Source of the DNA: Nissolia schottii
Taxonomy: Eukaryota > Streptophyta > Magnoliopsida > Fabales > Fabaceae
Assembly: GCA_003254905.1 (NCBI GenBank)
Contig: QANU01072397.1
Location: forward strand, 1-64,000
Reading direction: 5' to 3'
DNA: 64,000 nucleotides
Both the position numbers and the translations under genes were made by a program. The number at the start of each line of letters is the position of its first letter. Within the stretch, counting starts at the first letter, position 1. Shown piece after piece: positions 1-12,325 of this stretch. The notes under the pieces are model-generated. The model did not search any database. It was not told the DNA's origin and saw only the letters and a list, made by a program, of their open reading frames with translations.

Positions 1-1050
1 TAAAAGAAATTTGAATAGTTGAATAGTGTTGCATGGTAGAAAGCATGGGTGGACGTATGGTGGAGTGTGGTGTGTGTAAGGAGAGTTGGTGAGGCAGCCG
101 TGTGGTGGTGTGCTGCCGTGTTTGGTGAGCAAATTTTCAACTCAAATATTGTACGTGTTTGATTGTGTTTGGCAGTTAACTGTCCGTGTACGTGTATAGT
201 CATATGTGCGCGGTGAATTAACAGATATCCTAAAAATTTTCTAATCATAAAAACACTTTATATTAACTGTCCTAATAAGAAATTTAAATTAATCCAAGGT
301 ACTCGTAAATTTACTTTCATAAAAGTGTGTGTTACAGGTACCTTCGATATGTATTTAAATTCCGGCGACGACAGAAAATTGATCCGGATCTCGCAGAATT
401 TCGCGAGACTGCGAAACCATTACCTTGACTGGCATTTTTAGAAAATAAAATTTGTGATTTAATTTTCCAATCTAAATAAATGGCTTGTATAGTTATTTAT
501 TAGGCGAAATCCATTTTAAAGAAAAAAGCGGGATGTTACTGTATGCATGTGTCTTTGCATAGAAAGAATTTCATTCCCCTGAAAGAAAATATTTGGTATG
601 CCATAGCTTGTAAAAGTGGACATTTTCTAAGGTTAAGTGATATTACACACAAACCTTAAGTTGCAAAAATATGCATTAACCCCTCCTTTAAGTGAATCAT
701 TACACTGACTTCTGTTGAGGCTAAGTGATAATATACACAAACCCCATGTTGCCAAATCATACATTAATCTCTATTGGGGTTTAGGTGATATTACATCAGT
801 TATCCTTATATTTGTAGAATATAATATTGAGCATTCTTGTTAATTACATTGAGAACTTTTGCAAACATGACAGAAGGTATGTATGTGTTGGCATGGAAAA
901 TTAAAGGATGTCATGTGTAATGTCACCAACCCTAAGTATAATTCATCCTACACTTTAGCAAGTAAGATAAATCTGTTTTCTTATAGCATGCTCTGAATGC
1001 TTATATGTTGTGTTTGATACGGGGAATTTTAACTCATATTTTCATCACAG
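1..1050. other. Intron or 5' flank of the P450 gene; no exon recognised
   Basis: I see no coding similarity here. The missing N-terminal exons of the P450 must lie upstream of the window or be lost, since none of the family's upstream sequence is visible. Positions 632-720 and 721-795 form an imperfect direct repeat built around taagtgatattacac, acaaacc and gcattaa, of unknown origin. Confidence 0.5.
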
Positions 1051-1297
1051 AATATGACACCTGTCTTCTTCAAAAGTTGCAATGATATGATTAGTAAATG
1101 GGAGGAAATGTTATCTTCAGGCGGATCATGTGAAATGGATGTGTGGCCTTTTCTTCAGAATTTGGCTAGTGATGTTATTTCTCGATCAGCATTTGGAAGT
1201 AGTTATGAAGAAGGAATAAGAATATTTCAACTTCAAAGGGTGCAAGCTGAACTTACAATGAAAGCTATTATGAAAGTTTACATCCCAGGATGGAGGT

Positions 1298-1349
<52 letters not shown>

Positions 1350-3988
1350 ATATATATATATATCTGATTTGCCTGATAACTAATGCAAGATCTAACTCAT
1401 TAAATAAAATTTATTTAATTTAACTAACCTTACCATTTAATTCATATCGGAAATAATGATTAGAAAATTATATTTATCTTTAAGACAATTTTTTTCATAC
1501 AAGGTTCAATTTAGTGAGAAACATGCTATGGGTACACCACATTTGAGTACAACTGTATACCACCTATGATTTTTACGTATCTCTCATGTATTTCGCATGT
1601 ATGTATGGTTTTGTATTTCACGCTCCCACACACTCCCAAATCTCAAAACCCTCAGATCTCAATAGCAGAGAAAAACTCAAGCCGCCTCCTTCTCCTCGTC
1701 ATCCGTCCATTGCAGTTATCACGCTCGTTTTGTTTTTGTTCTTCTTCATTCTTTGTTAAATTTTTCTGCTTCTTTTTTGTTCATAATACAGATCTTGGAT
1801 TGTGAACAAGGTACATATCTCCTCCTTCTGCTCTTCCTCCTCTTCTTGGGTTGGGTTTCAACATCCATATTTTTCTTTCTTATTTGGTTTTTTTTCTTGG
1901 CAAGCGTTTTGGATCTGAGAGATTTTGTTTTTATTTTCGTCATATTTTTTATTTTTTTGTGTTCAAAAGTTTGTATAATTTTGAAGAAAAGTTTGTGTAA
2001 TTTTAAAGAAAAGTTTGTGTAAGTTAGTGCCAAAGTTCGCAACATGTTATGGATACAAAGTTTTCGTGTTTATTTTTGTCCTATTTTTTAGTTTTGGGTA
2101 TTCAAGATTTTGTGTTTTTAAAGAAAGTTTTGTGTAGCTGTGTTTAGAAGTTTGTGCGTGTGAGCACTAAAATTTTTTTTTTTTCACGTTTTCGTCTTAT
2201 TTTCTTGTTTTTGCTTGTTGAACAGTTTTTTTTTGTGAGTGCATTTGTTTTGAAATGTTTGTGTAGGATAGAGAGTTTGTCTATGTTGTTATCAAATTTC
2301 AAAATTGATTGTTTTATATGTTGTTTATACACATAAAAGTTTGTGTAATACTTCATAAAAGTCTATGTATATTTGTGCCTATGAGTGATAAAAAAATTCT
2401 GAATGTTAGTTTAAGATTTATGTAATTTTATGCTAAGTGTTTTTATGTCCAAAAGTTTGTGTATGTTGTTAGTAAATTTAGAAACTGATTGCTTGTTAGT
2501 TTGCATATATTGCACCATTGTTTGTTTGTGTAAATCTCTTAAAAAAAGTTTGCGTATTCCAATAAAAAAAGTTCGTGTATAATTGATATGACTCATGGTT
2601 ATGATTGACCCAAAAATTTTGAATGAAATTTAATTCTTTGTATAAGTTTGTGTTGATATTTGTGTTTTTATGTTCAAGAGTTTGTGTATGTTGTTAACAA
2701 ATTTCGAAATTGGTTGACGTATTTGTTGTTTATACACATGTAAAAGGTTGTGTATCGTTGTTNAGGTGTACACCAACAGTGGTGTACCCCTAACACTAAT
2801 TTACCAAATGCTGTGACACAGCAATGTGGCATATTGCAACATGAATAGGAAAAACTAACTAGCCACAAATATTTATGGTGAATAGTGTGCTCTAGTCCAT
2901 TCATTTACCCAAAGTTGTGATGGGAAAATGTAGCATCTCAATTGGAACTTAAAATAGCAAAGTTTTAGTATGTTGCTGACTAATCAAGTGCTGAAAATCT
3001 CCCTGACATTGGAACATTTCCTTCGTATCATGATACTGACAAGGCTAGTCATGTTTACTTTTGTAGGTTTCTACCTACTACTATCAATAGGAGGATGAAG
3101 GAAATTGATAGAGACATTAAAGCTTCACTCAAGATTATGATTAACAAGCGAGAGAAAGCATTGAAGGCAGGCGAACCCACCAACAATGACCTATTAGACA
3201 TACTCTTAGAATCAAATCACAAGGAAATTGAAGAGCATGGAAACACCAAAAATGTTGGAATGACTCTTGATGACGTGATCGAGGAGTGCAAGCTATTCTA
3301 CTTTGCAGGGCAAGAGACCACTTCAGTTTTGCTTGTTTGGACCATGGTTTTATTGAGCAGACACCACGAATGGCAGTCACGTGCGAGGGAGGAAGTCTTA
3401 CACGTCTTTGGCAACCAGAAACCAGACTTTGATGGGTTAAGTCACCTTAAGATTGTAAGTATTGTGATTATTATCTTCATGACATCCCTAATATGTCACT
3501 TCTAATCTTCATCTTAAATAACATTACTACTTTTAAATCTTTTGCAATAGGTCACGATGATACTGTATGAGGTTCTGAGGTTATACCCACCAATAATCGG
3601 GCTTGCTCGAACTGTTGACAAGGACACGAAACTTGGAAACCTGACATTACCGGCAGGAGTGCAGATTTCCTTGCCAATACTTTTGGTTCACCATGATGGT
3701 GAGCTTTGGGGAGGTGATGCAAATGAATTCAATCCTGAGAGATTTGCAGAGGGAGTTCTCAAGGCAACAAGTGGCAAAGTCTCATTTTTTCCATTTGGAG
3801 GGGGCCCTAGGATATGCATTGGGCAAAACTTCTCCTTGTTGGAAGCAAAGATGGCTTTGTCATTGATTCTACAGCATTTCTCATTTCAACTCTCTCCAGC
3901 CTATGCTCATGCACCAGCTACAGTGATTACTCTTCAGCCACAACATGGTGCTCATATTGTTCTAAGTAAAGTGCAAATGCAAAAATAA
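1051..3988 (+). CDS. Cytochrome P450, CYP72A-like (3' exons, partial)
   Basis: Three exons join in frame: 1051-1295, 3067-3454 and 3551-3988 (stop at 3986-3988), giving about 356 C-terminal residues. The family is usually near 520 residues, so roughly 160 N-terminal residues are off the left edge. All P450 landmarks of the C-terminal two thirds are present: the I-helix oxygen-binding motif FAGQETTS, the K-helix ExxR as EVLR followed by LYPP, NPERF, and the haem loop [12 protein letters not shown] with its ligand cysteine. The text reads as CYP72A (for example [12 protein letters not shown] and FNPERF), an ER-bound clade that in legumes includes triterpenoid saponin oxidases. Introns have GT-AG borders; the first is 1.77 kb because of a transposon insertion. 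No frameshift is seen. The exact substrate cannot be told from sequence. Confidence 0.85.
1303..1364. repeat. (AT)n microsatellite in P450 intron
   Basis: About 60 bases of near-uninterrupted AT dinucleotides begin a few bases after the GT donor at 1296. Confidence 0.9.
1530..2789. mobile_element. Non-autonomous TIR DNA transposon inside the P450 intron
   Basis: GGGTACACCAC at 1530-1540 is matched in inverse by GTGGTGTACCC at 2779-2789, and the similarity continues a few bases inward (GAGTACA against GTGTACA). The ~1.26-kb interior has a leader-like stretch (1620-1800) followed by many scattered copies of aagtttgtgta from about 1965 to 2755, and has no transposase ORF. A subterminal array of short motifs suggests a deletion derivative of a larger DNA transposon. 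I could not identify a clear target-site duplication, so the superfamily is open. Confidence 0.6.
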
Positions 3989-5855
3989 CAATAATAAGCT
4001 CATGATGTATGCTTTTTTATGACACTACTCTAGTACAACGCTTGTAATGTAATATATCTTTGGGATAATCATTAACATTGCACACTACTCCCTCCAAAAA
4101 AGGGAGTTGTAAAGTGGAGGCCAAGCTTATAATAAGGTCTCTTTTGAAAGGATACTGTTATGTTATATTATTGAACATTTAATTTGCTTAGGCCGTGTTT
4201 GGTTTGGTGTCTCTTTAAGAGGCAGAGTAGACAAAGACCTCAGGGACAAAAACATGTTTGAAGAAGAGAGTATAAAGACAAAAAACTTAAAATTGTTCCT
4301 ATTTTGCGTTAATTTTTAAATTAACTAGATTCAAACCTGCGCGATACACAAACAATGAAAGTCATTAAAATGAATTTATACTCTTACAAGGGCTTGTAGT
4401 TGGATATGGCTGAGTTAACGAGGTTCTTGGTCCTATTAATAAAATCTAAATGTGTGTAATTCAATTGAGACAAAAAATTATATTAAAAATAATTTAATTA
4501 CTAATGTTTGAAATTATTTCAGCAAATCAAATAATGATGTAAAAGATAACGAAAGTATAATAATAAATCATAAGGAACCTTGGTTTCGTTGTCAGTTGTT
4601 GCGGGTGTGTTAGGCCGATTGGAGTCTCTGATTGTCAGTTGCTATTGGTCTCTTGTGGGGCTTTTCTTTTTCTTCTTGGACGGTTTGTCTGCTTGGTGTT
4701 GTCCCTTATGTTGTATTGATTGGTTCTCTTTTTTGTTTTTTCCTTTGGGTTCTCCTTTGGAGTTTGACAAGGGGTTTTATAACTTATTTTATTATTCCAT
4801 AATTGAATATTAAACCTTAAAAATTTGTGATTTTAATGTTTAATTAATATGTTCTGCACATTATCCTCTTTTGTGAGAATTGAGAAAAATGTAATTTAAA
4901 GCATAATTTTTTATCTTAGGAATCAATTTGTAGATTTTTTGTTTCTTTTTTTTTTAATTGCAGAAAAATAAATTGTCAAGATGATCAATGAAGATTTGAA
5001 GGAGATTAGAAGAAGATTTGATTTGAAGAGAAGATTTGGATCATATAATACAAATCTAAAGTCAAATCCAAAAATATTTTGTCAAAGATTTGCTAAAAAA
5101 TGTTTTAACCCTGATTTTGTTACAAATTTTGCACTACGATAGAGATTGGATCTCATTTTGGCTCCAACTACAAAGTTGTAGACCTGTCTCTTATCTTTAA
5201 TTAAAGGCTTGCCAAGGTTATTATTGTTTTACCAACTGTTGTATCAGAAGTGCGGAATTTTCACTTACTTTGGGCACATTCTCTATAAATGGACATCTTC
5301 TCAATGTCACAACTTCATACTCTCTCAATAATTTGCCTCCATGGTTTAGGTTTTGTAGTTTTTCTCTTTTTTATTTTATGCACCGTAGGTTTATGTTAGT
5401 AATGTTTAGTTATTAGTTTTTCAAGGATTGTTGGAGCGTTTGCATTGACAATGCAAGCTCCCAATTATTTGAGAAGTTCTTCCGTTTTCTTTTATTCAGG
5501 TTTTGTCATTTATTTTAATTCCCATTTATTTTATACTCTTTTCTTTCTTTTTATTTATCGTTGTGTGTTTGAATCCTCTATCTATGGATGAGTAATTTTC
5601 TAATACTTTGCATACGGTAATTCTAGGATTATGATTGATTTGAAGTTTTGTGCTTAATGATTGTTCATAATTCTCCCTCTTTCTTCTTGATTAGTACCAT
5701 ATTGATTGCATGCTATTGTTTAGGGTTCATTCTAAATTAATGAATCTTGACTATTGTAGGATCTATTGAATTAGGATTTACTAGGATTAGTGATCCGAAT
5801 TGATTAATTAGGATTGTCGAGAATTTGGGGAGTTAATAAGATTTGATTAAGTTGT
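3989..5855. other. Intergenic region, P450 3' flank and probable TE-derived DNA
   Basis: Positions 3989-4200 look like the 3' UTR and flank of the P450. At 4191 the text taggccgtgtttggtttgg resembles the terminus of a plant MITE, but no matching inverse end was found. From about 4950 to 5855 the sequence (tcaagatgatcaatgaagat and later stretches) reads like noncoding retroelement or LTR DNA. No gene seen. Homology to the flanks of the other receptor-kinase copies starts only at about 5859. Confidence 0.4.
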
Positions 5856-5955
5856 GCAAATGGTGGCTCATATTTTATGCAAAACCATCAACACACGGTG
5901 TGAAAGAGCATTAAAGCAGAAATCCATCTTTTCCACTAGGCACTTTAGATTTTCA

Positions 5956-8900
5956 ATGAGCAAGTTTTTCATTTTCTTGGCTGCTTTCACATGCTTGGGA
6001 CTACTGAGGAGGACCGTCATCCATGCAAGAGGAGCCACTGATAGTTTGAAGCCAGGGGATCAGCTCAACTCCACTTCAAGCGGCATATGCTCTCCAAGTT
6101 CAACATATTGTTTGTCTTTCCGTAATATGGGTGACGGCAACACTTACTTGGCAACTTATAACGCAACCGATGATTCGAGTGACTGGATTGTGTGGGTTGC
6201 GAACCGTGATAGGCCCCTTACTTATGATGTCGCCGATTCTGCTGCTTTAACTCTAGACCATTCTGGTGCATTGAAAGTAACGAGCCAAGGCGAGGAACCA
6301 ATAGTCCTCTACTCTTCATCAGGTATGGCTCGATCTACCAGCAACACGGAGGCTGCCATTTTGGATTCCGGAAACTTTGTCCTGCAACAAGTTAACACCA
6401 ATGGATCCAAGAGCTTGTTGTGGCAGAGTTTTGACCATCCAACCGACACGCTTTTACCGGGCATGAAGCTAGGTGCTAATCACAAAACAGGAAGAAACGT
6501 GTCAGTGGTTTCGTATTTTCTTCCTGCGACGCCATCTCCAGGTGCTTTCTCGCTTGACTGGGAGCCCAAAATGGGCCAATTGGTCATAAGGAGAAGAGGC
6601 CAATTATATTGGGCAAGTGGGGAACTCAGAAACAACACATTTGAGAACCTTCCAGCGGAAGCTCAGCACAAAATTCAGTATTCCATTGTCTCCAATGAAG
6701 ATGAGGACTCTATCATGTTCACAGTCAAGAACGATGATCGCGATTATTCTCCCCTGTGGAGACTGACAAGCGATGGAGTGTTGTATGATATGGTGTTAGG
6801 AGGGAGGATCGCAGGGGCTGATGAGTGTTATGGGAACAACAATGATGGAGGATGCCAAAAATGGGATGCTCCCACGTGTAGGAAAGTAGGTGAGACATTT
6901 AAATCAATGTCGATTATAGTGAATGATACAGAGAAGATCACTAGCAATGACACATCAGTGAATTCCACTGCCAGTGATTGCCAGGCTGCTTGCTGGAGTG
7001 ACTGTGATTGTGTTGGTTTCAGCAGTCTCTATAAGAACCAAACTGGGTGTTACTTTGTTAATGGAAATTCGTGGCAAGATATTCAGAATGGTAGAGGTAC
7101 CGGGTTTTCCATGTTAAGGGACAGGTCTTCTAGTCCCCCCAAAACTTCACCAGTTGACCAAGGTTAGTTCACCCTTACTCTTTGCTCTAGCCTCTTATTT
7201 GCACATTAATCAAACTATTCAAAGTCAAAATTTGATTTCCTAAATCAGCTAGACTTCAAAAGCTTGAGGCCAGGCGCATACATGTTTCAAACCTAGTTAG
7301 ATATGTAAATTATTTCACATTTCACTAGCCTCTATATATATCATGAAATTTGAGATGCTAAACCATGTATGTCATTTTATGCTCTTAATTTTAAATCCTA
7401 TGAGGGTGATGAGCCTTTTGATATGAAAGTTACAAGTTCAAGTTTAGAAACAGTCTCTCCCCTTAGAAGGTTGCGTGTAACACTCTACTAAGTGGGAGTT
7501 TCGTGCACTACATCGCCTTTTTCATAAAAGCTTTAAAACTAAAAATTGTAATTGATAGCTAGGGGCACTAGTTATAATTGAGTTCTTTTTTTCAATACGT
7601 GGTAAATACCATACAACATGGAGAAAGGTATCAATGATCCAACAAAGCAGGATCCGTGATCTAGCAATAAGGGATCAAAGATCCACCCCTGCAGTCCACA
7701 GCAAAAGAAATCAAATCATATTACCCTATTCCAGAACTATACCAAACCTATCAAACGAATCAACTATCCACCACCCAAAACAGTCAACAATCATTAGACT
7801 CATAGCAAATCTCGGGCAGCAAGGAAGCCGCCACCTGTATGCAATTCATCCACAAAAACCAGGACAGCCCTCCTAGACCATTCAAAGACGCCACCAACAA
7901 AACAAGTAATCAAAATAAGACACCATTGCACATACAAAAGGATACAGAATCTGTGATTGAAAGATGCACACAGCACCAGCACCCATAGCTCAAGGAACCA
8001 AAACGCCGCCAAAAAGGATATGGGGACTAGTTATAATTGAGTATTTGTAATATTTTGTACTTTGTGCAGGTAACTCATTCGAAGGGAGTAGAAAAGCCAA
8101 TGCGAGCAGCAAGAAATGGAAATGGATCGCTCCTGTTATTATTATCACCCTATTTATAAGCATTGGGTCCATATTTTGGCTAGTAATAAAGAGAAGAAAA
8201 ATCCTACCGGAAGGTAGACACTTCATAATTGTAAAATAGCGTCTATTTTAAAATGGCAAACCCTTGAATTTACAGTTTCTCCTGTGTGATTTCAAGGTTC
8301 AGCGCAGAAAGAAAGAAAAAGGATGCAGCATGCGATTCTACACTTAGAATATTCTAATGGACATGAGGACACTTTAAAACATGGACATGACTTAAAGCAA
8401 TTTAGCTATGCCTCTATCATGGAAGCTACAAATGGCTTCTCATCAACCAACAAGCTAGGAGAGGGAGGATTTGGGCCTGTTTATAAGGTAGGTGACTGAA
8501 ACTAAATTTTATGGGTTGACTTCTTCATCTAATTAAAATAATAAGTTCTTGTTCTTTTCTCCAGGGAATACTAATGCAAAAAGAAGTAGCTGTCAAGAGA
8601 CTCTCAAAAAGTTCACGGCAAGGAGTAGCAGAGTTCAAAACTGAGTTGAGGCTTGTATCTGAACTTCAACACACAAATCTCATACAACTACTTGGTTGTT
8701 GCATTCATGAAGAAGAGAGACTCTTAATATATGAATATATGCCAAACAAAAGCTTAGACTTCTTCTTATTTGGTAAGAATGAAACATCTAGTACATTGTA
8801 CATATATGAATGTTCTCTACCAACCATATCTTCTTGATTATTAGTATCTTCTTGTTCCAATTGCCAAATATTTGTACTTCTCAACCACATATGAACATGT

Positions 8901-9813
8901 GTGAAAATTTTTCCAACTTAAGATTCAACAAGAAGCAAGATATTAGATTGGAAGAAGCGTCTGAACATAATAGAAGGTATAGCTCAAGGATTACTTTATT
9001 TCCATAAATACTCAAGACTAAGGATAGTGCATAGAGACTTGAAAGCAAGTAACATACTCCTTAGTGAGTATATGAACCCCAAGATTTCTGATTTTGGCAT
9101 GGCAAGAATTTTCATGGAAGAATCTGAAGAAAACACCGCTAGAATCGTTGGCACATTGTGAGTACTGAGTATACTTTGGCTACCATCACTTTTTCTAACA
9201 TTTGTGCTAATTAAAAGGCACTTATTTATTTCTTATTTCATATATTTGTTTCTAAGCAGTGGATACATGCCGCCTGAATATGCCATGGGTGGTGTTTTCT
9301 CTAAAAAGTCTGATGTCTATAGTTTTGGAGTACTATTGCTTGAGATTGTGAGCGGGAAAAGAAATAATAGCTTCAGCAATTCCTCCAACCCAACGAACTT
9401 AGTGGGACATGTGTGATACCATATTTTTTCATTCAACGATGTTTTCTTTCTTTCACACTACAAAATTGTTGTGTCTAATGCTATTAAAACATTAATTACC
9501 TCAGGCTTGGGAGCTTTGGAAAGATGGCCAAGCAATGCAACTGATGGATCCAGCAATACATGATTCAGTAGTCCAAGATCAAGTGCTTCGATGCATTCAT
9601 GTAGGTCTACTTTGTGTAGAAGAACGTGCAGTTGATCGTCCAACAATGTCACAGGTTTTATCACTGTTAGCAAGTTCAGTTGAAATGCTTCCTTTGCTCA
9701 AGAAGCCAGCATTTTACTTTGGTGGAAGGGTCAATTCTGTAAATGATAAATCTCATAAGCACAAAATTGATTCAATAAATGTTGTCACCATCTCTGATTT
9801 TACTGCAAGATAA
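5956..9813 (+). CDS. G-type lectin S-receptor-like Ser/Thr kinase, copy 1
   Basis: Seven exons join in frame: 5956-7162, 8070-8213, 8297-8487, 8565-8772, 8923-9157, 9260-9410 and 9505-9813, giving 814 residues. The start MSKFF is chosen because the upstream in-frame extension begins at a GTG and is frameshifted in copy 2. Order: signal peptide (about 1-25), B-lectin domain ([24 protein letters not shown]), a cysteine-rich PAN/apple-like region ending near residue 400, one transmembrane helix (about 422-442), then a kinase domain with GEGGFG, VAVK (Lys525), HRDLKASN (Asp622), DFG (Asp640) and PPEYA. All catalytic residues are present. The family (CES101-like) sits in the plasma membrane and signals from the apoplast; the ligand is unknown. 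The exon 6 donor is GTGTGA where copies 2 and 3 have GTATGT, so splicing there may be weaker. The promoter differs from that of copies 2 and 3. Confidence 0.87.
7567..8042 (-). mobile_element. 5'-truncated LINE insertion in intron 1 of receptor-kinase copy 1
   Basis: A 442-bp insert (7584-8025) is flanked by a perfect 17-bp direct repeat, ACTAGTTATAATTGAGT, at 7567-7583 and 8026-8042. Read on the minus strand, the insert ends in a short A-rich tail next to the left duplication (tttttttc on the plus strand). A long target-site duplication plus a tail is the hallmark of target-primed reverse transcription, so this is a LINE 3' end. Open reading frames inside it are accidental. Confidence 0.8.
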
Positions 9814-10584
9814 ATGTATGAAATTCTTTTAGCTAAAGTATGTTGTTTATAAGGCTGCAACTTAAGGGAGACCAAGTCACCAATGCTGAAGCACCTGTCA
9901 CTTACTCTTTCTATTAGCTAACTGCCTGATGATTTTTAAGTCCGGATCATGTGAAACTTGGCAACTGAAACAAACTACTTTGAATTAACTAATTGAATCA
10001 GTATATTAAGGAACGACCTTGTTTCTCACAAAGACGTTTGATTCCCGCTATTGATGTTAAAACCACTTTGTTTGATGATATGCAAATGCCTCTATAAGTG
10101 CTCGAAGATGAAGAGCTTGGAAACATAGCATAATCGGCACAAACTCACCTAAACTTTTATGTATTTCAACATTGGATGATTCACAATTATTTTTCACTTT
10201 GACTCAAACTAATATATTCTCCCGTTTATACTGCTAGTGGTGAGACACACTTCTAGGAAGGTATGAATGCACAAAAATAACTGCGTTTCATACCGTATGA
10301 ACAGCAGAAGGTTTGACAATTTAATGTTAGAATTTGACGGTTTAACAATTCAATTTTTAATAATTGAAACCATCACACACTCATTTGTATATTTCTGCAA
10401 CGAAATAACTCTATATATGCTTTGTTACAGTTAAGTTTGATTTCAATTCTAGAGGTTAAGCTTACCTGAAGCCATAGCTACCATCAGAGTAGTAAAACTC
10501 AGTACCTTGCTTTTTCTTGCATGGTTGTGTCTGCAGAGTACTACTACTCATGCAGCAGTAAGAGAAAGTTTGAAGCCAGGTCAT
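9814..10584. other. 3' flank of receptor-kinase copy 1 with a remnant first exon of a second receptor kinase
   Basis: This stretch is closely repeated after copy 3 (23601-24365) and partly after copy 2 (16615-17112). Positions 10488-10584 can be read as the signal peptide and first residues of another lectin kinase (LFLAWLC, then ESLKPGH). The similarity stops at 10584, where a tandem-repeat block begins. Confidence 0.6.
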
Positions 10585-10589
10585 ATCTT

Positions 10590-11655
10590 AGGCATGGGTT
10601 CATGAGTAAGAAAAATGTAAAGTTCAAAAATGATAGAAAACTAAAATTCACGAACTAGCTGGATATGAGTTCACGAATAGAAAAAAAGTAAAAATTCGCA
10701 AACCAACTGGATATGAGTTCATGAATAGCAGAAATATAAAATTACGAACCAATTAGATATGGGTTCACGGAGTTCATGAACAGAAAAGTAAAATTCACGA
10801 ACCATCTGAATATAGATCCACGAATAGTAGGAAAGTAAAATTTGCAAACCAACTGGATATGGGTTCACCAACGGCAGAAAAGTAAAATTCCTAATCCAAA
10901 TGGATATGGGTTCACCAATTGAAAAAAAATAAAAATTTGCAAACCAACGGGATATGTGTTCACGAATAGCAAAAAAGTAAAAATTCGCAAACCAACTATA
11001 GATATGATAGATATGAGTTCACAAATAGTAGAAAAGTAAAATTGGCAAACCTAGACATGCGTTCACAAATGGCAGAAAAGTAAAATTTGCAAACTCATTA
11101 GACATTGATTCGCGAATAGTAGAAAAGTAAAATTCACAAGCCAACTTGACAGGGGCACACGAATAGCAGAAAACTAAAATTTGCGGACCAGCTAGATATG
11201 AGTTCACGAATAGCAAAAAAGTAAAACTTTGCAAACCAACTAGATATGAGTTCAAAAATAACATAAAAGTAAAATTCACGAACCAACTGGATATGGGTTC
11301 ACGAATAGCGGAGAAGTAAAATTCACAAACCAACAAAACATGGGTTCACAAATGGCCGAAAAGTAAAATTCCCGATACAAATGGATATGGGTTAATGAAT
11401 TGCAGAAAAGTAAAATTCGCAAACCAACTAGACATGAGTTCACGAATGGCAGAAAAGTAAAATTCACAAACCCATTGGACATTGGTTCACGAATAGCAAA
11501 AAAGGTAAAATTCGTGAACCAGCTAGATATGAATTCACGAATAGCAAAAAAGTAAAAAATTCGCAAACTAACTAGACATGAGTTCATAAATAGCTAAAAG
11601 GTAAAATTCACGAAACAACTAAATATGGGTTCACGAATAGCAGAAAAGTATAAAT
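10590..11655. repeat. ~47-bp tandem repeat block A
   Basis: About 23 diverged copies of a unit of roughly 44-48 bp (measured spacing 47 at 11293/11340), built from atgggttcacgaatagcag, aaaagtaaaattc and gcaaaccaactgg. The block ends 0.67 kb upstream of receptor-kinase copy 2. Minus-strand ORFs across it arise from the repeat and are not genes. Confidence 0.9.
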
Positions 11656-12325
11656 TTTAGTTGTGGGAGCTTTTAACGTATGTTATAGTCACTTGCTCTC
11701 GTGGAATTCCTTTAATTTGGTGTATCTTTGTTGATCACCATCTTATGATAGTTTGAATCAAATTTTATTATATTGCAACAAAATAACATCTCATTAAACT
11801 CATTGTACATTGAAATATATAGATACCCTTAACTTTGAGCAATTATATTGCAACAATATCGTTTTATTAAAAAATCAAAGAAAATAAAAGTTCCAAATTA
11901 AAAATAGAAGTAAAAAATATGACGCTTCAAGTAAAAAACTAATATATCAAAAATTTATAAATATCCATACATTTAATATATCAACTTTTTGCTTACCTAA
12001 CCTAAAGGTGGAGAGACAGAACGAACTTACTCCTACCCTCTTTTCTAACTAAATGTTTAATGTTTAATTAATTCAATGTATATTCTCCCTGCAACCAAGT
12101 TTGTTTACAAAACAAGGACCTAATCTAATAGGCACGAAATGTCCCCATGACCCCTTCCAATTTTAAGCAAAGCCAAGTCAAATGGTGGCTCATATTTATT
12201 TACTACTAGCAACCCCTAAGTCACGATATTGACTAGGACCAGGTCATGAAAAAAATGAGCAACACACGGTGTGAAAGAGCATTAAAGCAGAAATCCATCT
12301 TTTCACTAGGCACTTTAGATTTACA
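11656..12325 (+). promoter_or_regulatory. Upstream region shared by receptor-kinase copies 2 and 3
   Basis: Starting at the end of the tandem repeat (tataaattttagttgtggg), this 670-bp stretch is closely repeated at 19086-19744 before copy 3. It should hold the promoter and 5' UTR of both genes. I cannot assign a definite TATA box. The last ~70 bases, starting near 12250, are also shared with copy 1. Confidence 0.5.

Noticed and set aside
1746..2045. Overlapping ORFs on both strands in the P450 intron
   Set aside because: Low-complexity T-rich DNA inside the TIR element; no domain, no codon structure.
5854..5955. N-terminal extension of receptor-kinase copy 1
   Set aside because: It opens with GTG, and the same upstream stretch is frameshifted in copy 2; the conserved ATG at MSKFF is the better start.
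7634..8012. ORFs in receptor-kinase intron 1, repeated in all three copies
   Set aside because: They lie in the LINE 3' end and are repeated only because the insertion was duplicated with the gene.
11019..11587. Two minus-strand ORFs of ~100 residues rich in FYFSAIREP
   Set aside because: They are translations of the 47-bp tandem repeat; the period is not a multiple of three and the frames shift between units.
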